A stretch of DNA of 64,000 nucleotides from Pegea sp. RAD2-039 (Eukaryota; Chordata; Thaliacea; Salpida; Salpidae), in assembly GCA_034620365.1 (NCBI GenBank), contig JAQGEQ010000080.1, forward strand, positions 419,146 to 483,145. Direction: 5' to 3'. The notes beneath the pieces were generated by a model. The model was not told where the DNA came from and did not search any database. It saw only the letters and a program-made list of their open reading frames with translations. The translations under genes were made by a program, and so were the position numbers. Below are positions 12,050 to 23,749 of the stretch, piece after piece (the first letter of the stretch is position 1; each line of letters begins with the position of its first letter).

Positions 12050-13540
12050 AAGGTAATATATGGTTATGAAATGTGCCACAGACTTGTATAGCAGAACATG
12101 TAATACATCTTTGTTTAAATATTAAATTTGTTTATAAGCAATGAGAGATTAGATATAAAATTTAGTTTATTATTTAGCATAAAAAATATATATTATATTT
12201 GAAATATACTATCTAAAAGTTTTAAAGCCAAATGAATGTCAATCAATTTAAGACTTTAGACAAAATTTATAAAACAAATTATGAAATAATAATTGCAACA
12301 AATATTTTTTATTTAGCAAATAGAAAATAGAGTGACAATCTAAAACTGCTTTGTTTAGAAGTTGAAAAATAGACCTAAGTATAGTAAATTAGTTTTTCTT
12401 TTAGACAAATATATAAAATGCTATTTATATTAGAAGTTTAAAATTAAAAAAATATTTTTTAGACAATGATTTAATAGAATATTACGATGTTTACTACTAA
12501 ATGATTTTATCATTTTATTCTAATATTTAGTCTAAGACAGATAAATATTTAAAAATACCAAGCTAAATATATAAAGTTAACTATCTTTTCTTAAACATCC
12601 TATAATATATTAAATAAAACAAAGCATCTTCTACAGTTCTTAGTAAATAATTTTCAACTTAATTATAAATAGTAGCCAATCAATATTAAAATAATAATCC
12701 TCAATCTTAATCATTTTCACTCTTTTTATTTAGTTGAAGTTAAATAATACTTGAAAATATAGACACATTTTTTCTAATTATAAAAAGACAATAATTTTTT
12801 TTAATAATTAGAAAAATGTCTAATACAACATTAAATTAAAAAAAAATAATTGAAAATACTAATTTCATCATTCACTTACCAGTAAACTATCATAGAACAT
12901 AACAAACAAGCATAGCAAAAGTAAAAAAGAGAGTCTACCATAAAAAAATTACTTGACTAGGAATTAAGTTATATATAAAATTCAATAAGGATGTAATATA
13001 CATTAGAATAAATTTTTTTTATTCTCTCATTCGTCACATTTTTGATAATAATTAAAAAAAAATTGTAGATAATGATAATTATTAATAATATTAATAAAAA
13101 ACGAAGCAAAATTGTTTTTTCAAGATTCATGGATAATTTCAGAAATGTTTTTTCAAGTGTTTACTTGTAGACATTGCAGTCACGAAGTTATTAGATTAAC
13201 TATGTTTGATGAAAAATTATTATATCTTGCAATTAGATCATACTGCTTTTTGAGAGCAAAAAAGTCTTATATAAATTTCTAATATTCTATATTTTTTTTC
13301 ATCAATTAAACTTAACTGAAGTCTAATTTCAAAACAAAAACAAGCTTTGCGATTCTATATTATAGATAAAAGTTTTTTTCATTTCACTTATCTTTAAAAA
13401 TCATTTCGCATTTAAAATCTCATTTCTAAAGAAGTAAGGCCTTATGTAATATAGATAGTAATCAAAATTTGATATTTGTAGTAAAGAATTTTACAGGAGT
13501 ACATAAAATTAATAGGTTTATTTGTAAAACCAAAAGTAGT
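12050..13540. other. AT-rich intergenic stretch, nothing seen
   Basis: Very AT-rich, with many homopolymer runs. No frame, RNA gene or repeat could be supported. Confidence 0.6.
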
Positions 13541-13899
13541 TTGCTGTATTCTGTGTAGGTAAGTACTTGCATTTACTTCTAGTTTCGACATTAGTTGTAG
13601 TACGTTTTTACAACAATTTTAATAAACTATTATAAATATTTTTATGTCTACAAAATAGTTTATCATTATATTGACAGATACACATACATCAGGCTATTTA
13701 CATATACTTTATTTAACAATTTTAATATTTTAGAAACCATTTTTGGAACACCCACATTTAGAGATAGAACTATGCTTAAAAAAAAATATTGTGACTGTTA
13801 GGAAGCTAGAATTCCAGGAATCCTAGTGTAACAGTAGTTTTACTACAGCTTAGAGAAAAAAAACTCTTCTTGATAAGAGTTAAGAGTCATCCTATATTT

Positions 13900-13980
13900 G
13901 ACGACAAGCTGGCATTCAAAGCCACGTGTAGAAGGCACAATGAGTTAGCTAAGCTCTTAAATATATCACTTCGCCACCTA
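13900..13980 (-). mobile_element. Old tRNA-derived SINE head (candidate)
   Basis: On the minus strand the sequence starts AGGTGGCGAAGTGAT, close to an A box and sharing GGTGGCGAAG with the SINE at 9894. It runs through AAGAGCTTAGCTAACTC and TGTGCC, typical of SINE tRNA regions, to a degenerate B box (GGCTTTGAATGCC). No LINE-like tail is visible. Probably a decayed SINE present before the family R duplication. Confidence 0.4.
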
Positions 13981-14348
13981 TCTTTATCAATAAAAAAGTA
14001 AAACTCTTATATAAATCTGTATTATTCTTTTTTTAAAGTAAGTATGCTAAAGAAATTATAGTTATCTCAAAAAAAGTCTATTTATAATTTTCTAAATAAT
14101 TTTTTTAAACTATTTACTGTTTAAGACAACAGTCGAAAATATAAAACTGTTTTGAATTGATATTAATAGAATTGTATATGTTTACAAATAATTCACAAAT
14201 TTAATATGTTTACGTTAAACAAAAGTTTGCAACTTCATTAAGATTTATATTATTTTTGAAGTTTATAAAAGTTTTATTTTTCATTCTCCACAATATACTG
14301 AAATCTCCTACAAATTTGTTGCTTAAGTTTAGTTTTTAGTCGCAATTA

Positions 14349-14411
14349 TTGAGTTGTTCATATCACTTCTCAGTATGTTGAAGCCGGTCCAGACGTACAA
14401 GAACAACTCAA
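14349..14411 (+). other. Conserved 63-nt hairpin, copy 1
   Basis: An outer 11-bp inverted repeat (TTGAGTTGTTC with GAACAACTCAA) encloses an inner 6-bp stem (GTATGT with ACGTAC, one G-T pair). The two stems are separated by 13 nt on the 5' side and 2 nt on the 3' side, and the inner loop is 14 nt with the GC-rich GCCGGTCCAG. Both stems recur at identical spacing at 17836-17898 and 18912-18974. Confidence 0.6.
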
Positions 14412-15540
14412 CCATAACGTTCGAGCTTAATCCTTTGCTCATCTCGAAGCAATCAAATTACAGTGGCAGTGTTTACTGAACATCTAAAAAAATATATTCA
14501 ATGCTACTTAGTTTGAGGTTAAATATACCACATAACAATATAAATATGTAATAATGTACCATAAGATACCAAATCTTTATCGAAAATATAGAACTTTAAA
14601 CGATGCCTACAAATAATGATTGATTTAATCATTCTTAATGTAATTAACAAGAACTTTTAACTGACGTTTGTGTTGTGCCCGGAGTACTTACAAAGAAGCT
14701 ATTTATAACTCTGTTAACCCCTCTTTATTAATCTTATCTATTTATTTGAAAACGATTGCAGTTTTATATCTCTACATGACTAAATGTTTCAAGTGTATTT
14801 ATTTAAACTTTTTCACAGAATTTTGTTATATAAAAAAAATAATTCTACGAAATAATCCTCATAAGAGTAGTGTAATCATTCAGCAAACAAAAATTTACTG
14901 AAACAGAAAAAAATTTCTTAAATTCGTACAAGTATTTGTTTAATTATTTCTAAATATTTTCCATTTAGGTGATTAATATGTAAATAAATGGCAAAAAATT
15001 ATTATGTTTTAAAATTTTATAATCCTCCAAAGATTTTTCAACAACAAAATGACTTTGAATATCAATTAGACAAGATTTTATATTTTAACAACAATGTTTT
15101 ACTTTTTTATCTATTTCAATGATCTATAAACTAAATAAACGTTTTATTGTATATTTAAAAAAGAGTGTTTATATAGGAATAAGAATTGAAGTCAACGTTT
15201 AAATCAAGATCTATATTTTCTAACAATATTTAAAACTAAAATTTACAAAGCCTATACAATTGTTTTATAAAAATGTGATTTAGTTTTTATTCTACTGCAT
15301 ATTAAAATTGTTCATAAATTTATAGTTTAAGCTGCCTTCTTGGTTAAACAACCTTTTTTGATATACAACAAATATAAATGGAATCATAAAAAAACACGCA
15401 AAGTTGTTAGTCTTTTGTAAAGCATTTATTCATCAAAAAGATTACGATCCATAAAAACATTAGTGCAATAATAGAGTGACTTGTGAAAAGAATTTGGTAT
15501 TTATCTATTTTTCTATTTATATAGATATATATTTTATTAT

Positions 15541-15873
15541 TTAATTTTGAAATAGAGAAAGATCAATTTCACAGTCGTCGTGTGGAAGAACTCGCTCATC
15601 ATAGTAACTAGGGAGCATTATCTCGTTAAAAGAGACATATTCCTCTAGTCCATGAAGTGGTTCATCGGGATCACCAGTTGGGAACGCATGTGTTATGCGT
15701 ATCATTATTTTTTTTTCTTTTGTTGTTACAGTTTCTATAGAGACTAAACAGTCACTATAATAACTTTGAATCTCGTAATCGGAGATTAAGGCTGCTTCGT
15801 GCCAAACCAATGCTGGTTGGTTATTGACAATACGCAAGACCTTAAATTTAAGGAATAATGGCTGTTGATTCAT
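15541..15873 (-). CDS. Unrecognised 110-residue protein
   Basis: An intact 110-codon frame, MNQQPLFLKF to SLFQN, with balanced composition unlike the AT-driven frames around it. It is mildly acidic, with an acidic C-terminal part (LPHDDCEIDLS). No signal peptide or membrane segment is seen. The middle (about residues 20-75) alternates hydrophobic and polar residues as in a small beta-rich domain. Start chosen as the first ATG. A further 5' exon is possible. Its last codons are copied at 19802-19880 in the family R duplication, where the coding part is cut off, so this is the parent copy. I do not recognise the family. Confidence 0.6.
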   Translation of the reverse strand: MNQQPLFLKFKVLRIVNNQPALVWHEAALISDYEIQSYYSDCLVSIETVTTKEKKIMIRITHAFPTGDPDEPLHGLEEYVSFNEIMLPSYYDERVLPHDDCEIDLSLFQN

Positions 15874-15874
15874 C

Positions 15875-17070
15875 TTTTATTATAATTGATAGGCTAATAA
15901 TTAAATTTACAAATTTGGTTCCTGAAAAAAAGTATAGAAATGTCAGATCATCAGCAATATTTATTTTGTGCAAAACGTAAATATCTATAAAACAAGCTCG
16001 CATAAATTGATAAACATCTTTATATTAGCTGCTAGTAACAAAAAAAATCGATTACTTAAAATAACAATCAACAGTCTTAACCTATCCTAGATTGATGCTT
16101 TTATATCTAGATCAAGATAATCAAATACAACTCGGTAACTAAAATGGCTTCTGAAAACTATATAGTGTTTCTAATTACTAATATCGAAAAATTATACATT
16201 TTTCGCTATTTTTTAAAAAATTAAGTTAAAAACATACTAAAACCTTGAATATTAGTTAATAATCTAAATTTTGTAAGATATATATTAAGTGAAAGAATTA
16301 ATATGAATAAATATATAGTTGTTTGAATAATTCTAAAACTAGTGCAAATAAAAGTTAGTCTTTAAATTATTCTGTTCGAAAAAAAGCTCATTATATGGTT
16401 TTTATCAACACTTTGTGAAACAAAAACAGTTTGCTAACTAAAAACAAAGGTTAGTAATTGGACATGCTAATTTTCATTTGATGTTTACTGGATTTTACTT
16501 AAAAACTGGTAATACGCATATATCTTGAAATTTAGTTTCCAGATTTTTCACAGTGATACGGAATGTGACAGTGATGTAGAAGGCAGTGTTGTAGAATTAA
16601 GTTTTGCTTAACTTTGTCCATCCTTGAGAGAAATTTAGAACAATAATATATTTCAAATATTTTCAGATGAAAATGTTCAAGTTTTATTAGGCTTACATTT
16701 GAAAATTTTCTTTTACCGTGTAATAAAATCAAATTATAGAAATAATTAAAACTAAATGTATACAGCCTTAATTTTGCACTCTAAAATAAATTTGTTATAC
16801 AAATGCCTAGTCTGAAACAAGGGAATCCTTAGTATGGCATATTTTGGCTTACAGCATGTTGTGAATATGAGAATTTACAGAGATTCACTTGTTGCCAATA
16901 TAGTAAGATTTCACTGTCTACACTTTTAAGAAATGCAACAGAACAGAAGAAGTGATACAGCTACAGCTATTTAGTGTCGCAGGAATTACCAAAACAAGGC
17001 TAAGTACCATAAAACATTTCTTACAAAGATCCATATCCTAGTTTGGATTACTGGCTTTGTTTTCTTTAGA
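15875..17070. other. Intergenic stretch between the 110-residue gene and family R copy 2
   Basis: AT-rich. The 66-codon minus-strand frame at 16532-16732 has no domain and no splice-site support. Nothing else is seen. Confidence 0.5.
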
Positions 17071-17380
17071 AGTATTACCATGAAACTGAGTTTCGACATT
17101 AATTGTATCAAACTATTATGAACTAATTTTAAGTTTACAAAAACGTTTATCAATATATTTATAAAAATACATACATCAGGCTAATACATATACTGTATTT
17201 AACAAGTTAAACAATTTAAACAACCTTTCTTTAATAACTACATTTAGAGATAAAACTATGATTGAAAAAATAATCTAACTGTTAGAAAGCTTAAATTCCA
17301 GCAACCATATTACAGCAGTAATTTTACTACAGCTAAGAGAAAATTTTCTTTTTCATAAGAGTTAAGAGTCACCGTATTTT

Positions 17381-17460
17381 CGACGACAAGCTGGCATTCA
17401 AAGCCACGTGTAGAAAGCACAATGAGTTAGTTAAGCTGTTAAATAATTCACTTTGCTACC
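17381..17460 (-). mobile_element. Old tRNA-derived SINE head (candidate), second copy
   Basis: Counterpart of 13900-13980, duplicated with family R. The A-box region is further decayed (GGTAGCAAAGTGAAT on the minus strand), while the B-box region GGCTTTGAATGCC is unchanged. Confidence 0.4.
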
Positions 17461-17835
17461 TATTTTGTTCAGTAAAGAATTGAAACTCTTATATAAATCT
17501 GTTTTATTCATTTTTCCAAAGTATGTAAGCTAAAAAAATTATGGTTATCTCAGTAGAAGTCTATTTTAATTTTTTAACTAATCTTAAAAACTATTTACTG
17601 TTTAATACAACAATTGAAAGTATAAACTGGTATTGAATTGAAATTTATAGAATTATATATGTTTATGAAAATTTCACAAATTTAATATTTCTACAGTAAA
17701 CAAAAATTTGCCAGGCCGTCTTCAGTAAGATTTAGTTTATTTTTTGAAGTTCATAAAAAGTTCTCTTTCATTTTCCACAATAGACTGAAATCTCTTACAA
17801 ATTTGTTGCTTAAGTTTAGTTTTTAGTGGCATTTA

Positions 17836-17898
17836 TTGAGTTGTTCACATCACTCCTCTGTATGTCGACGCCGGTCCAGACGTACTAGAACAACTCAA
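17836..17898 (+). other. Conserved 63-nt hairpin, copy 2a
   Basis: Outer stem TTGAGTTGTTC/GAACAACTCAA is perfect and inner stem GTATGT/ACGTAC is unchanged. Substitutions fall in the internal loop and the apical loop (CGACGCCGGTCCAG). Confidence 0.6.
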
Positions 17899-18529
17899 CC
17901 GTAACATTTGAATCATTCCTTTTGTGATTGTTGAAGTGTATATTGTATCACAATGTTGCCACAGCTTCAGATTATCTTATTTTATTTTATGTAGGTTAAT
18001 GTATGTTTTATAAGTTTTATAAAATTTTCAATAATAAAAACTTGTGCTAAATGTGTTCATTATACCATCTTCTTAATCACAAGACCTTGAAACTTGTTGC
18101 AGCTACATCATTATGTGCATCTTATCTCTGCACATTATTTCGCATACTTTCTTCCTGAGCTTAACCGTTTGCTCCTCCCGAAGCAATCAAAATAAAGTGA
18201 CACTATTTACTCAACATCGGAAAAATTTTTTCTATGTTAGTTTATTTGTAGTTTGATATGCCACATAACAATATATATATAATAAGGTACCATAAGATAC
18301 CAAATCAAGAACAAAACTGTAGAAGTTTAAAAGAAAAGTACAAAAAATGATTGATCTAATCATTTCTAATTAACTAACAAGAACTTTTAATTGACGTTAG
18401 CGTTATGCTTGGAGTACTTATACAGAAGCTATTTATAACTCTGCTAATGCCTCTTTACTAATAATTATATATATATACATATATAGTGTTTCTCTTTACT
18501 AATATCAAAAAATTTTTTTTTTTTACTAT

Positions 18530-19877
18530 TGTTACCTATTTTTTCAGTAAAGAAGTGAAACTCTTAAATAAATCTGTTTTATTCATTTTTCTAAAGTAAT
18601 TAAGCTAAAAAAGTTATGGTTATCTCAGTAAAAGTCAATTTTTATTTTTTAACTAATTTTTCAAAACTATTTACTGTTTAAGACAACAATTGAAAGTATA
18701 AACTGGTATTGAATTGATATTTATAGATTTGTATATGTTTATAAGAATTTCACAAATTTAATATTTCAACAGTAAACAAAAATTTGCAAGGCCGTCTTCA
18801 GTAAGATTAAGTTTATTTTTTGAAGTTTATAAAAATTTCTTTTTCATTCTTCACAATAGACTGAAATCTCTTACAAATATGTTGCTTAAATTTAGTTTTT
18901 AGTCGCAATTATTGAGTTGTTCATATGACTCCTCAGTATGTTGAAGCTTGTCCAGACGTACAAAAACAACTCAACCGTAACATTTGAGCTTAATCCTTTG
19001 CTCATCCCGAAGCGACCAAAATACAGTGGCAGTACTTTACTCAACATCTAAAAAGATTTGTTCTATGCTACATAGTTTAAGGTTAAATATACCACATAAT
19101 ACAAATATGTAATAATGTACCATAAGATACCAAATCTTTATCGAAAATGTAGAAACTTTAAACTATGCGTACAATGAATTATTGATCTAATCATTCCTAA
19201 TACATCTTACAAAAATGTTTAATCGACGTTAGTGTTATGCTTGGAGTACTTACAATGAAGCTATTTATAACTCTGTTAATGACTCTTTACAAATCTTATC
19301 TGTTTATCTGAACAAAATTGATTTCTTACATCATTACAAGACTAAATTCTTCAAGTGTATTTCTTTGAACTGTATCACAGAAGTTTGCTATTTAAAAAAA
19401 TAATTCTGAGACAAAATCCTCATAAATATAGCTAAACAATCAACGACCAAAAATTGACTGATAAAGAAAACAATTGGTTGTAGTAAATGCGTTCATGTAT
19501 TTGTTTACTTATTTGTAAATCTTTTGAATAATATGTAAATAAACGGCATATACATTAATAATTGAAAAATTTATAATACCTCAAATATTTTTCAACTACA
19601 AAATGACTTTTAATATTAATCCAACAAGATTTTTTATATTAACAACAATGTTTTACTTTTTTTATCTATTTCAATGATCTATAAACTAAATAATCGTTTT
19701 AGTGTATATTTAAAGAGGAGTGTTTATAAAGGATAAAATTAGAAGTCAACGTTTAAATCTAGATCAACGGTCTCTAACTATATTTAAAACAAAAAGTTAA
19801 ACTAATTTTGAAATAGAAAAAGATCAATTTATCAGTCGTCGTGTGGAAGAACTCGCTGATCATAATAACTAGGAAGT
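18530..19877. repeat. Family R repeat, copy 2b
   Basis: Starts with sequence like 17457 (TACCTATTTTTTCAGTAAAG) and runs parallel to copy 1 up to the 3' end of the duplicated gene, where similarity stops. Contains the hairpin at 18912-18974 and lacks the tRNA-like head. Confidence 0.8.
18912..18974 (+). other. Conserved 63-nt hairpin, copy 2b
   Basis: Outer stem keeps 10 of 11 pairs (C-A at its inner end) and inner stem GTATGT/ACGTAC is unchanged. The apical loop has changed to TGAAGCTTGTCCAG. Confidence 0.55.
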
Positions 19878-19880
19878 ATG
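19802..19880 (-). pseudogene. Truncated 3' copy of the 110-residue gene
   Basis: Carries the last roughly 25 codons of the gene at 15541-15873, read on the minus strand and ending near the same place, with scattered substitutions. The 5' three quarters are missing. Created by the family R duplication, whose right edge falls inside the gene. LINE sequence lies about 120 bases further on. It cannot encode a protein. Confidence 0.75.
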
Positions 19881-19999
19881 ACCTAAATCTGTTCATAATT
19901 TGCCATTTTCTTCACAGAAAGTTCAGTTACCTCATACAAAATTATTACATTTCAGGCTAAAATTATCTCATCACTAAATAAAACAACTTATCATCACAT

Positions 20000-20650
20000 A
20001 TTCAACAATTCATACAAAAGGTCCGAGAAACAATGAACTTAACTATAGACTAGTTTTGCTGATTTCAGTTTTATGCAGAACTAAAGAAAACTTCATTCAC
20101 AATCATAAGACTAGTCATTTGATGGAGTACCATCTAATATCTGATGACCAGCATAGCTTTGAGAAGCGGAGATCTTCCCTGACTCAACATCTCACTTTTT
20201 TCAATGAGCTGACAGCCCATTATGAAAGTAATACTCCTTCTGACATCATATACCTAGATTTTGCTAAAGCATTTGATTCTGTCCCGAACAACAAGCTAGT
20301 TACTATATTGAAAAACTTAAGAATAAACAGCTTTATCTTACAGTGGATTGAAGATTACTTATCAAGTAGAACCCAACAAACTCGTGCAGAAAGATCGTTA
20401 TCTACTTCTAGTCAAATCACCAGTGTTGTTCTTCAGGGTTCCGTTCTGGGTCTACTATTCTTTTTAATTTTCATTGAAGACCTCATCAGAAGACTAGTAG
20501 CAGTAGATGATGTCAGTGTGTTGGTGTATGCAAATGACATCTTGTAATCCTTTAAAACTTTAAACTGCACTGACATTGTAGAAAACTGGTCTACGAATTG
20601 GCTGCTTAGAATCCAGTTAACAATGTCTGAACTTATTGGTTTTTTCTCCT
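20000..20650 (+). mobile_element. LINE reverse transcriptase fragment (CR1/jockey type), dead
   Basis: Open over 20056-20547, 163 codons, carrying the core reverse-transcriptase blocks: DIIYLDFAKAFDSVP (fingers/palm), then QGSVLGLLFFLIFIEDL and a YAND box in place of the usual YADD. The catalytic aspartate change and the stop soon after (DIL then TAA) show it is inactive. Similarity to the copy at 43265 extends from about 20000 to 20650. There is no endonuclease part and no 3' end. It abuts the truncated family R copy, so a rearrangement or insertion probably happened here. Confidence 0.85.
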
Positions 20651-21545
20651 AAAATGCTCGTAAAATGCCAGCTTTGCTCCAGAAGTGTTGTCACAAACAA
20701 AACAAATGAAATATAGAAGAATTGTATTCCAAAAACCTTATCTTAAATAAGAATTTTATCTGTTTCTTCAAATACATCTTAGACATAATCAAACTTTTAT
20801 GATTAAGGTAATTTTATTCATTATAAAACTGGGTTAAAATATATAACAGTATTAGTAAACGCATCTTAGATCCAGATAAAAATAAAATCATGAAGTAGGA
20901 TTCCAACAATCAGCTTGAAAAAACAATCAGCAAATGAATGATAAGAAATGTAAGTAGAAGAGAAGTAGAACATGAAGAGGAAGATAATGAAATATGAAAT
21001 AAAGTACGATCTCTTAAATGTCAACTGTATCATAAACTGGAAGACTTTAGTCAGCCAATACACAGGCTATTAGTTAGTTTAGTATTATTATTAAAATATA
21101 GGCTATACGAGAAAGGTAGCAAAAAATTTCAAAATTAAATCTTGATTAATCATACTGATAGAAGTAAGAAGTTAGAAAAATAATTGAGCGACAAACATTT
21201 TGCTTTAAAATCACAAATATTTTTTAAATACTATAATCTTTTTTACAATACTAAAACCTTTTTTTCTATACACCCCTAAGAACAATAAAATACTTTAATT
21301 CATTAGATCATTAGATCCGTTAAATTCTTAAAAATAAGACTCTGAATATTTATGACACTTTCATTTAAAAGTTATAGAAAAATATAAATTTTTTCCAACT
21401 TCGTAATCCTTATTATAGCTTTTGTAAGTATGAAAGCCTGAGTTCAGATTTTATCAAGGTTTGATGCTGGAATTACTAGTTCCAGGTTGATATTCCTTAT
21501 CTAAAATAAAAAAGAGAAAGATTTATAAAAATTTACCATATTTGA
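20650..21545. other. Intergenic, no gene seen
   Basis: AT-rich. The 65-codon minus-strand frame at 20866-21063 is aromatic-rich, with no domain or splice support. The right end is the probable 3' UTR region of the minus-strand gene that ends at 21546. Confidence 0.5.
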
Positions 21546-23746
21546 CTATTTAAGTTTACCTTGATACTCATTTTCTTGCACCTCAGCATTTAAAGGAGTT
21601 TGGTTTTGAAACGTCGGAAAAGTATTTTTCGAGGACTCTCCAGTGTCATTTGCAGGAGAACGGGAAGATGAAGGAGGTTGCATTTTAAATTTTTTAGATA
21701 TATTGAAGTGTGAGTACTTATTATCTTGCCCTTTTGGGGTCAAATGAATGAGTTTTATGAGCCTAACTTGTTGACCCACCAGTTTCCCTAGTTTTTCCAT
21801 CATCATAGTTTGAAAAACTGTCTTCGTGGTACTTTTTAATAAATCAATATGTTGCTTTTGCAGCGACATAATGACTTTTTGCTGACTAGCAAGGATCTCG
21901 CAAAATTGATGTACTTCCATAGTGTGTTGCTTATGAACTTGATGCGAGTTTTTGACATTGTTACTTTGATCGCTAACTCGCTGCAAGTCGGCCAAACGAT
22001 CTGAAAAATTTTAGTAAAATTCTATTCACTTCTAAAAAACTTAAGGTAACCTCTTATCTGTATTTTCATTTCAGGATTCAAAGGTTTTTTTGTAATACTT
22101 TTGCTAGATGATTGAGTTGCTTCGGACAACACAGAGCTTTCGGGAAAATAAGTCACATTAGATGCAGCAGTTGATTTCGTTTCAAAATTTGGTTTTGTTA
22201 ACACTTTTGAACATTGAACCTTATCTAAAGAGGTTTCGAACATTTCAATAACGTCTTAATGTCAGAGTAATTGTTTCAATTGATTTATGTAATGGTTTAT
22301 CAGTTCATAAAGAGTCTCTTATCAATTAACTTTATATTTATGATATAAAAGTCTTTATTACTAAGTTATATTTTATATAAGACGTTAAAACAGTATAAAT
22401 TTATATCAATAGATTTGCAGTGAAATCAATTACCTTGTGTCTTCTCTGTACAAGTTTTTTGTAAACGTTGCCCAGATTTTTGAATAGTTTCAAAATTTCG
22501 TTTATTTTCTTCTGCTTTTTTCAATTCATTCAAAACAAAGTTTCCAGTTAATTCTTCTAAACTATTAAACTTTTTACCATCCAAACTTTCAAAAGTATGT
22601 TGTTGCTTAGAAGACTTAACAAACTTATTTCTTCCATTAGTTTCTCGATTTAAGAGCTGAGTTTTTTTTGGTAGCTGTTTTTCATTTTGACTGCTTGATC
22701 TGCTATTAGATAACTCTACATTTTCTACGCTGGTGTATATTGGTTTTCTAAAGGGGCTAGATGTTAAATCTTTAGTTGCTCGAATTTCCTTTGATTTTAT
22801 TGTCGTCTTATTCGACTGATCGCTTGATCCTGTTGGTACATTGTATTTATAGATGTTTTCTTGCTGTAAGACTCTTGCAACTTCTTTAAACACTATAGAA
22901 CTTTCTTTAGTTATGTTTTTTTGCAGCTGATCAAGGTATTTTTTGAGTCCATCGTTTTGAAAAAGACTTAATTCGTTCAATAAAGTTCCCTTAGGATGTT
23001 GGGAAGTGTTAAGCAATTGATCGTGGAGGAGGTTCAGATATTCAACAAAAAAAGGTTTCAATCTTTGCATTAGGTCTAGACTGAATACTATACTAAAAGT
23101 ATTAAAATGGCTCAGCATCTTTTTATCTTGTCGTATTAGAGTACAGCACGCATTTTGTACGATTGCATCCACGCACATAGTGAGCAAGTATTGCTCTGCA
23201 CTAACTTTAACTGAAGAATTGGATGAATGATGAGGATTACCCGAGATATTTTTATTAGGTCGTATTAACTTCTCATCAGTTGTTTCTTCTGCTGATAGAT
23301 TTCTTTTATCATAGTAAGAGCTGATCGAGCAAGTAGGTTTAAAATGATTCGGGAGACTTAATGGTTTCCAAGGTTGTTGTCCCTTACTCGCTGAAAAATT
23401 ATCTTGTTAAAGATGAATGAAAAATTAATCTTCAAATCATCAATAAATCATTCTTATTGCTTGTTATTTTTTCTTACCTTTTTCAAATTCACTCCTTGTT
23501 TGATTACTTGAGGATGTGGATGGACTATCGTCAGAATCCACGGTAGGTCGATTACTGCTCTCAGAAGTTTTCTGAACAGAATGAGTTGTTTTTACATTTT
23601 CTTTGCCTTTTTTCTTAATTTTCTTGTAAAATTGTTTGAATAAAATAATTTTCTAAAGTATAATTTAATTATCATATAAGCATTCAAACCTGTTTTGCCC
23701 CAACGTTATTTTGCTGTTGTTTATTTTCTGCACTTGAATTTTCCAT
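21546..23746 (-). CDS. Unrecognised 595-residue protein, five exons
   Basis: Exons, in order of translation: 23690-23746 (MENSSAENKQ start), 23478-23622, 22434-23390, 22051-22224 and 21546-22000. All introns are GT-AG with pyrimidine-rich acceptors and the phases join in frame, giving 595 residues. The ends are low-complexity, rich in S, N, Q and K. Residues about 125-240 (EQYLLTMCVDAIVQNACC through EVARVLQQEN) look like a helical folded region. Near residue 450 there is DRLADLQRVSDQSNN followed by a heptad-like helix (CEILASQQKVIMSLQKQHID), a possible coiled coil. There is no signal peptide or membrane span. It is probably a nuclear or scaffold protein. I do not recognise the family, so no function is claimed. 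The gene structure is well supported, the role is not. Confidence 0.75.
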
Positions 23747-23749
23747 GCT

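Larger units (their letters stand above)
13540..15625. repeat. Family R repeat, copy 1
   Basis: This stretch, which overlaps the 3' end of the 110-residue gene, recurs as two partial copies at about 17070-18465 and 18530-19877. Shared landmarks include the tRNA-like head near 13900-13980, the hairpin at 14349-14411, the run ATACCACATAACAATA near 14525 and the GAGTACTTACAAAGAAGC region near 14680. The 77-codon plus-strand frame at 14668-14901 is not preserved in the other copies and is unlikely to be a gene. Confidence 0.8.
17070..18465. repeat. Family R repeat, copy 2a
   Basis: Matches copy 1 from about 13560 to 14760, but is interrupted at about 17911-18158 by roughly 250 bases absent from copies 1 and 2b. 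This is either an insertion here or a deletion in the others. Carries the hairpin at 17836-17898 and the tRNA-like head at 17381-17460. It ends in a short AT dinucleotide run near 18464-18485 that marks the junction with copy 2b. Confidence 0.8.

Noticed and set aside
14349..14411. Hammerhead or delta-type self-cleaving ribozyme in the conserved hairpin
   Set aside because: Neither strand has the CTGATGA plus GAAA core of a hammerhead, and I see no delta-type nested pseudoknot.
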